Of a DNA stretch of 8,300 nucleotides, positions 1-5,846 are shown one piece after another. Each line of letters starts with the position of its first letter. Position 1 is the stretch's first letter. The translations under genes and the position numbers were made by a program. The notes below the pieces were generated by a model. The model saw only the letters and a program-made list of their open reading frames with translations. It was not told the origin of the DNA and did no database searches. The DNA comes from Erysipelothrix sp. (GTDB lineage: Bacteria; Bacillota_I; Bacilli_A; Erysipelotrichales; Erysipelotrichaceae), in the NCBI GenBank assembly GCA_030152625.1, contig JASLJD010000032.1:1-8300 (forward strand), given 5' to 3'.

Positions 1-88
1 GTTCCACGGGCGGCTCTGTTGGTTCCACGGGCGGCTCTGTTGGCTCTACAGGCGGATTACTTGGCTTCACAGGTGGTTTTGTCGGTTT
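1..88 (-). repeat. 21-bp in-frame repeats encoding a Pro-rich stalk
   Basis: Four consecutive 21-bp units (88-68, 67-47, 46-26, 25-5) encode KPTKPPV, KPSNPPV, EPTEPPV and EPTEPPV, and a further unit starts at the window edge. The last two complete units differ at one base, while the first two are more diverged. This suggests recent duplication toward the 3' side. The units are in frame, so gain or loss would change stalk length without breaking the gene. The array continues outside the window and its total length is unknown. Confidence 0.92.
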
Positions 89-1663
89 TACAGTCGACCT
101 ATTTTCCACAATCCATAAAGATCTTTCTTCATCAAAATAAATGGACTCTTTATAATCTTCAGTGACAATCTCCTTGATTTCAAAATCGATTTCTTCGCCT
201 TTTTCATTAACTGCAGGAACATTTTTGAATTCAAATTCTTTTTCCCCTTTTGGTAAAAGCATTTGACGTTTTAAGTCACCATCACCATAAAGTTGCAAGA
301 CCACATCTTCTTGGGATGTAAGCACAGCACCTTCAGCATCAAACCAATGCTTTTCACCTTTGAAACTGGTGCGCTCACGCGTATTTGTGACTTCCGCTTC
401 AAAAACAAAATCATTTTCTTCATTGAAGCGAATATTCAGCTTTCTTTCCTCACCTAATTCATAATTATCAGGTGCTTTCAGTTCTTTTAAATAATATAAA
501 CCATCAACAATATCTTCAAAAACAGCTTCGCCATTTTCTTGACTAATCGCTGTATACGTTTTCTCTGGATCAAAAACATGCGTAAGTTGGAATTCAGCAC
601 CTTCTAAAAGACGACCATTCTCGGCATCTTTCTTAATGATTTTTGCGGTTCCCTTCGTCCCTTTTCCTTTGCCCCAACCGCCAAGGTAAAATTCTGCTTC
701 AGCGATATTAGGTTTAGCGGCATAATCAAGTGGGATCGGACCACTCTCATCGCCAAATGCTTTCACTTCGTTTTCTAACGTTAAATACTCTTGATCAAAA
801 TCATCGCCAATATACTCTGTTTCATATTCGATGTTATACCAAACACCATCAGAGATATCAAGTTCGATTTGAAAACCTTTTAAATCTTCATCCAGGATTT
901 CCTTTGCTTGATGCTTTTCTGGTAAATCATCATCCCCAACACCCTTTCCTGAAGAGGCCTTGATATCAAAACTCCCAGGGACAATGCGTTGATCACCCAC
1001 AACTCGATCAACAATCGTTATTTTTTCATCGGAAAGACTGATCGCATTTTTATTGATAACAGCCTGATTAACACGAATATACCATCGAATACCGTTATCT
1101 GTAAATCCAGGATAAGCTCCTTTTGCAAACACTTCTTCGCTTGCTTCTTCAACATCCGAAAACTCATTATTGATCACAATCTGCTCTTTAAGAAGCGTGT
1201 TCCCATTCCCATCATCAAAAACAAGCTCGCGAGCTATCTTCTCCTCATCCGCAGGTCGATCAAGTTGCAAGCCGATGTTGAAACCACCCTCTCGACCGAC
1301 AAGTTGCTCAATATTTTCCGAAAAGGTGAAAACAAAAGCACTACCATCCCAAACACCTTCACCCATATCACCTAAACGCACTGTGGACATAAGGGGCGTA
1401 AAGCCCTCGGGAACGGAGATTTTAAATTGATCGCCCCCTTTATAGCTTTGTTCTTTGCAATCATCAGCCAATTGCCAATGTCCCTTAAGATAGATGACTT
1501 CACCTGGGAAATATTCTTCTTTTAATCCAATAATTTCAAGCGAATCAACCACTCCATCCAATGTCTTCGCTTGAACCATGGCTTGTTTTGAGAAAAAAAC
1601 ACTCATAAACACAGTGACTAAAAGTACCGGTACTAAAACAAATGATCTTAAAGTCTTTTTCAT
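1..1663 (-). CDS. Collagen-adhesin-like surface protein with Cna_B/SpaA isopeptide domains, 3' end outside the window
   Basis: Open from an ATG at 1663 to the window edge (554 codons, no stop). The start has AAGGAGG five bases upstream. Residues 1-32 look like a signal peptide (MKK, hydrophobic core, VQA before the likely cut). Residues about 35-335 resemble the N1-N2 ligand-binding region of Cna-type adhesins, including an N2-like strand IRWYIRVNQ. A Gly-rich linker leads to a SpaA-like domain (about 338-428) with the expected isopeptide trio K344, E394 and N427. A second Cna_B domain (about 432-522) begins TSFKGEKHW and has K438, E498 and N521. From 526 the chain is Pro-rich repeats (PPVEPTE), the usual wall-spanning stalk, so an LPXTG-type sorting signal is expected beyond the window but is not seen. 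The role is inferred as adhesion to host matrix or other cells; the ligand is unknown. Isopeptide residues are placed by family pattern only. The gene is monocistronic from its own promoter. Confidence 0.85.
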   Translation of the reverse strand, partial: MKKTLRSFVLVPVLLVTVFMSVFFSKQAMVQAKTLDGVVDSLEIIGLKEEYFPGEVIYLKGHWQLADDCKEQSYKGGDQFKISVPEGFTPLMSTVRLGDMGEGVWDGSAFVFTFSENIEQLVGREGGFNIGLQLDRPADEEKIARELVFDDGNGNTLLKEQIVINNEFSDVEEASEEVFAKGAYPGFTDNGIRWYIRVNQAVINKNAISLSDEKITIVDRVVGDQRIVPGSFDIKASSGKGVGDDDLPEKHQAKEILDEDLKGFQIELDISDGVWYNIEYETEYIGDDFDQEYLTLENEVKAFGDESGPIPLDYAAKPNIAEAEFYLGGWGKGKGTKGTAKIIKKDAENGRLLEGAEFQLTHVFDPEKTYTAISQENGEAVFEDIVDGLYYLKELKAPDNYELGEERKLNIRFNEENDFVFEAEVTNTRERTSFKGEKHWFDAEGAVLTSQEDVVLQLYGDGDLKRQMLLPKGEKEFEFKNVPAVNEKGEEIDFEIKEIVTEDYKESIYFDEERSLWIVENRSTVKPTKPPVKPSNPPVEPTEPPVEPTEPPVE

Positions 1664-1687
1664 TTTTGCCTCCTTAATTGCGATTTT

Positions 1688-1716
1688 ATTCTAGCGAATT
1701 TAAAGAGGCAGTTCAA
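1688..1716 (-). promoter_or_regulatory. Sigma-A promoter of the adhesin gene
   Basis: On the minus strand, TTGAAC (1716-1711) and TAGAAT (1693-1688) are separated by 17 bp. Transcription would begin near 1681, giving a very short leader that is mostly the AAGGAGG ribosome site. That leaves little room for leader-based control. Confidence 0.7.
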
Positions 1717-1751
1717 AAAAAGGGAGACTTTCTTTTCCAATCAAATTGTAA

Positions 1752-1790
1752 TAAAAAAAGACCTTGAAACAAAGCTCATTTCAAGGTCCG
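1752..1790 (-). terminator. Rho-independent terminator of the tetR-coa-panT operon
   Basis: A 10-bp perfect stem (1760-1769 with 1779-1788) with a 9-nt loop is followed on the minus strand by seven T (1759-1753). It begins about 9 bases after the stop codon at 1797. An imperfect T-rich run on the other side could give weak plus-strand activity, but no plus-strand gene needs it. Confidence 0.9.
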
Positions 1791-1796
1791 TTTATT

Positions 1797-2387
1797 TTAT
1801 TTTTTACGATTAAAGCGCTGATATAAAGGACTCACAAGAACGACCGCTAAGGCCGCCTCTGCTAAGCCATTGCTAGCGACAATACCTAAGATCACTCTAT
1901 AAACCGTATTCACTTCAATATTCATCGCCGCTGCATAAGCATCCTTAAATATTAAAGCAATCAAGCCTAAAACCAAGACTGTATTCGTCAAAGATCCGAC
2001 TAAAGCAGCAAGCCAAGGGCGATCTGTTTTCTCTTTGACATAATGTGGCAAAACACCCACTAAAATACGTGGCACAAAAACAATCACCAAAGCCCAAAGA
2101 CTCCCTTTATCCGTACCAATCACAGGAATAAATGGGGAAAAGGCAAAAGATAAAACACTGGGCGTCAAAGTATTTGTGATTAAACTCAATAAACCAAAAA
2201 CAAAACCCAAGGTCCCAGCAAAAGCCGGTCCATAAAGCAAGGACGCAAAGATCACCGGGATATGAACAAGAGTCGCTTTAATGAGACCCAAATGAATAAA
2301 GCCCAAAGGTGTTAGCGTCATCACAATCAATAAGACGACCATAAAAGAAAAATGGACAAGCTCCTTCGTTGTTTTCCTATCTCTCAT
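1797..2387 (-). CDS. panT: Pantothenate ECF transporter S component (PanT-like)
   Basis: A 196-residue, very hydrophobic protein with about five to six membrane segments, the expected size of an ECF-type vitamin transporter S component. The stretch after the first helix (IKATLVHIPVIFAS, then a YGP-Gly-rich helix) is typical of S components of the pantothenate or related groups. Such proteins bind the vitamin in the membrane and work with a shared energising module (EcfT and two ATPases), which is not in this window. Substrate is inferred mainly from its place at the end of a coaB-coaC-coaX operon. I chose the ATG at 2387, which overlaps the end of coaX by 11 bases. A TTG at 2408 would add seven residues, but the shorter start gives a better family-like N-terminus. 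Another S-component specificity is possible. Confidence 0.82.
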   Translation of the reverse strand: MRDRKTTKELVHFSFMVVLLIVMTLTPLGFIHLGLIKATLVHIPVIFASLLYGPAFAGTLGFVFGLLSLITNTLTPSVLSFAFSPFIPVIGTDKGSLWALVIVFVPRILVGVLPHYVKEKTDRPWLAALVGSLTNTVLVLGLIALIFKDAYAAAMNIEVNTVYRVILGIVASNGLAEAALAVVLVSPLYQRFNRKK

Positions 2388-3078
2388 CAATATTCGCCAT
2401 CCCTTCAATCAAAAGTGTCGGTTCATGATTAACCGGTATTTTAAAATAAGGTAGGAGATGTTCCGAGTTACCACCCGTCAAAATCACCGGAACATTCAAA
2501 ATACGCGCATAAGATTCAATCGTCATAATCAAACTATAATAAATACCACTGCGAATATTTTCTTCCGTTGATTGAGCTAAAAGGGCGACCTTCCCTTCTT
2601 TTGACACAGCCGGTAATTTGCTGGTGTTTTCTTCTAAAGCCGCTAAAGACATATCCATACCGGGTAAAATCAATCCACCCTCAAAAACATTTTCTTCATT
2701 GATATAATTAATGGTTGATGCTGTCCCTAGATCACAAACAAGCAGCGGTGATTTATACTTTCTTAAACTTTCTTCTGCTACAAGCAAACGATCAACCCCT
2801 AATTGTGAAAAGGAATAATCGCCTTCCTTGAGTAATTTGAAGTCATCAGGAGCAATAATTCTTGGCTCCTGCTTGAAAAAACGAGCTAATCGATCTGAAA
2901 CGATGGGCCCTAAATCCTCCACAACCGAAGCAATCAAAATTTCTTCCACATCACTATCAATAAAATGCAAAGGGTCCTCTAAAAAAGCTGCATGCTTGAG
3001 CTTAAAAGCATGTTGGATGCCTTCTTCCCAAAAAGCAAACCAAATCGTCGTATTACCTACATTCACTAAAAGTTTCAT
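2377..3078 (-). CDS. coaX: Type III pantothenate kinase CoaX, with Asp6 replaced by Asn
   Basis: ATP-dependent phosphorylation of pantothenate, the first step of CoA synthesis, in the cytoplasm. At 233 residues it is slightly shorter than the usual 250-260. Family motifs in order: a glycine-rich nucleotide motif NVGNT (6-10), GVDR (94-97), DLGTA (116-120), GGLILPG (134-140) and TGG (201-203). Of the three aspartates I recall as catalytic in the Thermotoga maritima enzyme (6, 105, 125), the second and third are present as D96 and D116. The first is N6, from an AAT codon where GAT would be expected. The usual Asp after the DxGTA motif is also Asn (N124). Activity is therefore less certain than the family assignment. 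The ATG overlaps the coaC stop as ATGA, indicating coupled translation; the 3' end overlaps panT. Confidence 0.88.
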   Translation of the reverse strand: MKLLVNVGNTTIWFAFWEEGIQHAFKLKHAAFLEDPLHFIDSDVEEILIASVVEDLGPIVSDRLARFFKQEPRIIAPDDFKLLKEGDYSFSQLGVDRLLVAEESLRKYKSPLLVCDLGTASTINYINEENVFEGGLILPGMDMSLAALEENTSKLPAVSKEGKVALLAQSTEENIRSGIYYSLIMTIESYARILNVPVILTGGNSEHLLPYFKIPVNHEPTLLIEGMANIDER

Positions 3079-3623
3079 GACGCATCCAAAACCTTCTCGA
3101 CAAATGCCACGATATCACTCACCTCTGCCAAAGCCCCCTTGCCATAATCACCACAAGCAAGACGTGTTGAACGCGGCTCTATGCTTCGCCAGCCTTGTTC
3201 TTCTAAACGACGACGATTTTCCACAACAAAAGGATTATGATACATATCCGTGTTCATAGCCGGGGCATAGACAAGCGGAATATCCTTCGCCACCAAAGCG
3301 ATGTTGGTCAACATATTATCCGCCAAACCATTGGCTATTTTCCCAATCGTATGCGCACTGGCTGGCGCAATCAAAAGCATATCTGCATTTTGCGCTAAAA
3401 CAACATGCTGAATATACTCCGGTTCTGGTTCTTCCATCACATCAACCAAAACTTTATTTTGGGACATGCTTTGCATCGTGAGAGGCGTGATAAACTTTGT
3501 CGCACTTTCAGACATCACAACTTGCACATCATAATTTTTCTTTTTTAATTGGCTGACGAGGTCTGCTGCCTTATAAGCAGCAATACTTCCCGTTACACCC
3601 AGTATAATCTTCTTCTTTTTCAT
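3075..3623 (-). CDS. coaC: Phosphopantothenoylcysteine decarboxylase CoaC
   Basis: Removes CO2 from 4'-phosphopantothenoylcysteine to give 4'-phosphopantetheine, using bound FMN. It is a 182-residue stand-alone HFCD-family flavoprotein, the normal size for free CoaC. Visible landmarks: the FMN-binding start GVTGSIAAYKA (9-19), catalytic His73 in IQHV, the APAS and IANGLADN stretch (87-103), the PAMN motif (121-124) with its Asn, and Cys157 in LACGD on the substrate-binding flap. All key residues are present, so it should be active. I chose the ATG at 3623, one base after the coaB stop, with GAGGAG about 10 bases upstream. A TTG at 3644 would add seven atypical residues. Together with the adjacent coaB it replaces the fused CoaBC of many bacteria. 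Confidence 0.95.
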   Translation of the reverse strand: MKKKKIILGVTGSIAAYKAADLVSQLKKKNYDVQVVMSESATKFITPLTMQSMSQNKVLVDVMEEPEPEYIQHVVLAQNADMLLIAPASAHTIGKIANGLADNMLTNIALVAKDIPLVYAPAMNTDMYHNPFVVENRRRLEEQGWRSIEPRSTRLACGDYGKGALAEVSDIVAFVEKVLDAS

Positions 3624-3624
3624 C

Positions 3625-4302
3625 TTAAACACGCTCCTCAACAATGCTCAATAAGACTTGCGCAATGTCTTGTTTGCTTTTACATTCAGCGACTTCTTTC
3701 AAATTTCGATCAAATAAGATCGCCTCATGCTGATCGCCATGAATTCTTTCAGCATGATTCGCCAAGACAAAATCTGATTTGACCGATTCAATTTGCTTTT
3801 TGGCCGCCTCTTTTAAATCCTCATCACTTGCCCCTGACAACAATTTAAAGCCAATAAGCAAGCTTTCTTTTTGTTTTTCTTTAATTAAACGAATCACTTT
3901 AGGCGCTGGCTTAAGATGAATAAAAACACCTTCATCCGAAGAGATCTTCGCATCCTTCACCACTTGCCATTCTTCATCCTTAATCGATGATTCTAAATAC
4001 ACTTTATCCACAAAAAAATCGCTCACGGCCATGGAATGAATCACCGCATCAAAACGATGCCTTGTCAAAAGCTCTGACATTTTCGCTTCCAAATCAAGAA
4101 CTCCCTCAATCGGGTATTCCACTACTTTATTTTTGGGCCGATGAGCTTGCTTACTGCAAAGATAATGCACTTCATAACCCGCTTCATAAAAAGCATCTGC
4201 AATCAAAGATCCAAGCCGACCACTTCCCGTATTTTGAATACTCCGAACATCATCGATTTTCTCAATCGTTCCGCCGGCTGTAATCAAGACTCTTTTAGGC
4301 AC
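3625..4302 (-). CDS. coaB: Phosphopantothenate-cysteine ligase CoaB, stand-alone form
   Basis: Joins cysteine to 4'-phosphopantothenate with nucleotide activation (CTP in most bacterial enzymes). It has 225 residues, matching the separate CoaB known from streptococci and relatives. Landmarks: a Rossmann-like start VLITAGGT (5-12), VRSIQNTGSGRLG (19-31) matching the VRxItNxSSGRxG signature, MAVSDF in the middle, KISS followed by LKPAPKVI, IGFKLLSG, and FVLANHAERI near the usual ANxL site. The start is uncertain because no ATG is available. GTG at 4302 has GGTGG six bases upstream and is preferred; TTG at 4308 is the alternative. Either start lies inside the last codons of tetR, so the two are translationally coupled. 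coaC follows after one base. Confidence 0.93.
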   Translation of the reverse strand: MPKRVLITAGGTIEKIDDVRSIQNTGSGRLGSLIADAFYEAGYEVHYLCSKQAHRPKNKVVEYPIEGVLDLEAKMSELLTRHRFDAVIHSMAVSDFFVDKVYLESSIKDEEWQVVKDAKISSDEGVFIHLKPAPKVIRLIKEKQKESLLIGFKLLSGASDEDLKEAAKKQIESVKSDFVLANHAERIHGDQHEAILFDRNLKEVAECKSKQDIAQVLLSIVEERV

Positions 4303-4885
4303 AATCAACCACCACTTTCAAATAATCCAGTTGAGCCTGAAGTTTCTCCGAAGACAAACCACCCAATAAGGCATAAATATTCAAGCCTTCAATGGTTAGC
4401 ATAATATGTTCCACCACAACATCCACATCTTTTGCTTCAATACAGCCTTTTTGACGTCCGTAATCGATCACAAGACGAATGGTTTCTTGGGCATTGGCCA
4501 CCTGTTGATCCCTTAAAGAGGAGGAGGCCTCATTATCTTCTGTAAAGTGATACTCATACATCGCTTGAATCAAGCTATCATCGATGTGTCTTAGACGTGT
4601 TTTTTGTAATTTTAAGTACTCGTCAAATAAATCATTAAAAGAAAGATTTTGCGAAATCAAAGCTTTCACATCTTCAATAACGGTTCGCTCTCTTTGGAGT
4701 AAAAGTTCTCGAAAGACTTCTTCAACCGATTTAAAATAAAGATAAATTCCGCCACGACTGATTTGGCTTGCATCCACTAAATCCTGCATCGTAACCCGAG
4801 CGTAACCTTTTTCGCTGAACACTTTCCGTGAACAATTCAAGATATGTTGTTTCTTTTCTTCTCGCATCTGTTTTCGGTGCGCCAT
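4295..4885 (-). CDS. TetR/AcrR-family transcriptional regulator, first gene of the CoA operon
   Basis: A 196-residue regulator with an N-terminal DNA-binding domain (about 9-56). The recognition helix-turn-helix spans about 32-51, with the typical family string SRGGIYLYF. The remainder is a helical ligand-binding and dimerisation domain with no recognisable ligand signature. The ATG has GGAGGTG a few bases upstream. The gene is followed with an 8 to 14 base overlap by coaB, so it is transcribed with coaB-coaC-coaX-panT from one promoter carrying two palindromes. From this I infer that it regulates its own operon, and perhaps senses a CoA-pathway compound or an acyl-CoA. The ligand and direction of control are not shown by the sequence, and it could equally control unlinked genes. 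Confidence 0.9.
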   Translation of the reverse strand: MAHRKQMREEKKQHILNCSRKVFSEKGYARVTMQDLVDASQISRGGIYLYFKSVEEVFRELLLQRERTVIEDVKALISQNLSFNDLFDEYLKLQKTRLRHIDDSLIQAMYEYHFTEDNEASSSLRDQQVANAQETIRLVIDYGRQKGCIEAKDVDVVVEHIMLTIEGLNIYALLGGLSSEKLQAQLDYLKVVVDCA

Positions 4886-4897
4886 CTTCCCACCTCC

Positions 4898-4915
4898 AAT
4901 GACACTGATGTCATT
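4898..4915. promoter_or_regulatory. Perfect palindromic operator candidate downstream of the tetR -10
   Basis: AATGACA-CTGA-TGTCATT: two perfect 7-bp arms around 4 bp. It lies just downstream of the -10 box, close to or over the transcription start and before the tetR ribosome site. Length and symmetry suit a TetR dimer, and binding here would block transcription. The link to this TetR is inference from position. Confidence 0.75.
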
Positions 4916-4940
4916 GAGAATATTTTAACGCATGTTCTCA
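4915..4940. promoter_or_regulatory. Second inverted repeat within the tetR promoter
   Basis: TGAGAATAT (4915-4923) and ATGTTCTCA (4932-4940) are 9-bp arms with one mismatch, separated by 8 bp. The repeat spans the -10 box and most of the promoter spacer. Its arm sequence differs from the neighbouring AATGACA palindrome, so it may be bound by a different regulator or be a weaker site. Confidence 0.5.
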
Positions 4941-4950
4941 GATAAATCAA
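4922..4950 (-). promoter_or_regulatory. Sigma-A promoter of the tetR-coaB-coaC-coaX-panT operon
   Basis: TTGATT (4950-4945), a 17-bp spacer and TAAAAT (4927-4922) on the minus strand. No other convincing promoter is visible inside the tightly packed operon, so this probably drives all five genes. Confidence 0.75.
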
Positions 4951-4964
4951 GGCTTTTAAACATT

Positions 4965-4996
4965 AAAAAAGCACAGGCAGCAAAGCCTGTGCTTAA
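4965..4996 (-). terminator. Rho-independent terminator of the peroxiredoxin gene
   Basis: A 10-bp perfect stem (4969-4978 with 4985-4994) with a 6-nt loop, running into T6 on the minus strand. It sits about 12 bases past the stop at 5007 and separates the peroxiredoxin from the CoA operon promoter. Confidence 0.93.
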
Positions 4997-5006
4997 ATCA
5001 CTTCAT

Positions 5007-5684
5007 TTATTCTTTGTTTTCAAGTTCTTTGTGGATGAACCACCAGTCGAGATATTCAACCTCATCACTGTCAGCAAGCTTCATACGCTCTTCTGCTAAG
5101 TCCACATTATTTGCTGGAGGGATGATACCGTGATCACCGATGAACTCGTTATTTGGCCAATTTTCTGGAATAGCCACTTCTTCAAGATCGGCAACTTGAA
5201 GTGCACGGGTTGCACGATAGATCTCATCAATGCTACGTCCTGCTTCTTGTGGGTAGTACATAATCAGACGTAAAATTCCTTTATCATCAACAATGAAAAC
5301 AGCACGAACAGTGTTGGTTCCTTTGGCTTCATGAATCATGCCAAGTTTCTGCGCTGTACGGCCAAGCTCATCCGCAATAACTGGGAAGTCAACTTGAACA
5401 CCTGCTTTTTCATCGATCCACTCGATCCATTTCATATGTGAGAAAACACCATCGATGGAATGACCGACAAGTTCTGTATTAATTTTACGGAATCGATCAT
5501 GTGCATTCGCAAAACCAATGAATTCTGTTGTACAGACAGGGGTAAAATCACCTGGATGACTGAAAAGAATAAACCATTTTCCTTCAAAGTCATTTGGTAA
5601 TGTCATTTCACCTTTTGTCGTTTGTACTGTTAATTCTGGTAAACGTTCACCCAATGCTGGGAGACCAATACGTTTTTCTTCCAT
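5007..5684 (-). CDS. Prx6-type (1-Cys) peroxiredoxin
   Basis: Thiol peroxidase that reduces hydrogen peroxide and organic hydroperoxides in the cytoplasm. The AhpC/TSA-fold signature PGDFTPVC (44-51) holds the peroxidatic Cys51 with Pro44 and Thr48; the active-site Arg is R127 in NTVRAVF. At 225 residues it has the long C-terminal domain of the Prx6 group, which includes archaeal-type enzymes. Cys51 is the only cysteine. The C-terminal DWWF motif (213-216), which in many relatives is followed by a Cys, is here followed by Ile217. Regeneration must therefore use an external thiol or partner. The start ATG has AAGGAGG about 11 bases upstream, a slightly long spacing. The gene is monocistronic, with its own promoter overlapped by a Fur-type box and its own terminator. 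Confidence 0.95.
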   Translation of the reverse strand: MEEKRIGLPALGERLPELTVQTTKGEMTLPNDFEGKWFILFSHPGDFTPVCTTEFIGFANAHDRFRKINTELVGHSIDGVFSHMKWIEWIDEKAGVQVDFPVIADELGRTAQKLGMIHEAKGTNTVRAVFIVDDKGILRLIMYYPQEAGRSIDEIYRATRALQVADLEEVAIPENWPNNEFIGDHGIIPPANNVDLAEERMKLADSDEVEYLDWWFIHKELENKE

Positions 5685-5713
5685 ATTTTATAATTCCTCC
5701 TTCAACTAAGTAC

Positions 5714-5743
5714 AGTATAAATGATAATCATTATCATTGTCAA
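5714..5743 (-). promoter_or_regulatory. Sigma-A promoter of the peroxiredoxin gene
   Basis: TTGACA (5743-5738), an 18-bp spacer and TATACT (5719-5714) on the minus strand, close to consensus and expected to be strong when free. Almost the whole spacer is the Fur-like palindrome. Confidence 0.85.
5721..5737. promoter_or_regulatory. Perfect Fur-type box in the peroxiredoxin promoter
   Basis: ATGATAAT-C-ATTATCAT is a perfect 8-1-8 palindrome. Its core, 5722-5736, equals the 7-1-7 Fur consensus TGATAATNATTATCA known from Bacillus. The related PerR consensus is TTATAATNATTATAA, so the two discriminating positions match Fur. Filling the spacer between -35 and -10, a bound dimer would block RNA polymerase. 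Confidence 0.88.
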
Positions 5744-5775
5744 ACCTAATGCTTTAAAACACTTCCTTCTTCTAT

Positions 5776-5784
5776 ATTATAACA
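5776..5784 (-). promoter_or_regulatory. Possible upstream extended -10 promoter for the peroxiredoxin
   Basis: TGTTATAAT on the minus strand is a perfect extended -10 element, but no good -35 is found at the proper distance. If used, it would give a second, longer peroxiredoxin transcript starting upstream of the Fur-type box. Weak evidence. Confidence 0.3.
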
Positions 5785-5814
5785 CAGTTTTTAAAGCCTC
5801 TCTGGCAAGTCTTC

Positions 5815-5846
5815 AAAAATAAAACAAAGCTCAAATGAGCTTTGCT
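5815..5846 (-). terminator. Rho-independent terminator of the lipoprotein gene
   Basis: An 8-bp stem (5825-5832 with 5837-5844) with a 4-nt loop, followed on the minus strand by a T-rich tract (GTTTTATTTT). It begins two bases after the stop codon of the lipoprotein gene. Confidence 0.85.

Noticed and set aside
1..88. Short regular repeats as a CRISPR array
   Set aside because: Units are contiguous, in frame with the adhesin and without spacers.
730..1430. Three plus-strand open frames (730-963, 989-1375, 1170-1430)
   Set aside because: They lie antisense to the adhesin, have no ribosome site and encode unconvincing His/Ser-rich composition; the minus-strand frame is continuous and domain-supported.
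2828..4404. Plus-strand open frames opposite coaX, coaC, coaB and tetR
   Set aside because: Shadows of well-recognised minus-strand genes; no start signals or family features.
5722..5736. Reading the peroxiredoxin operator as a PerR box
   Set aside because: The expected protein might favour PerR, but the bases at the two discriminating positions fit the Fur consensus exactly.
1768..5832. Shared 11-mer AACAAAGCTCA in two terminators (near 1768-1778 and 5823-5833)
   Set aside because: The stems are built from different sequences and nothing else is shared; most likely chance.
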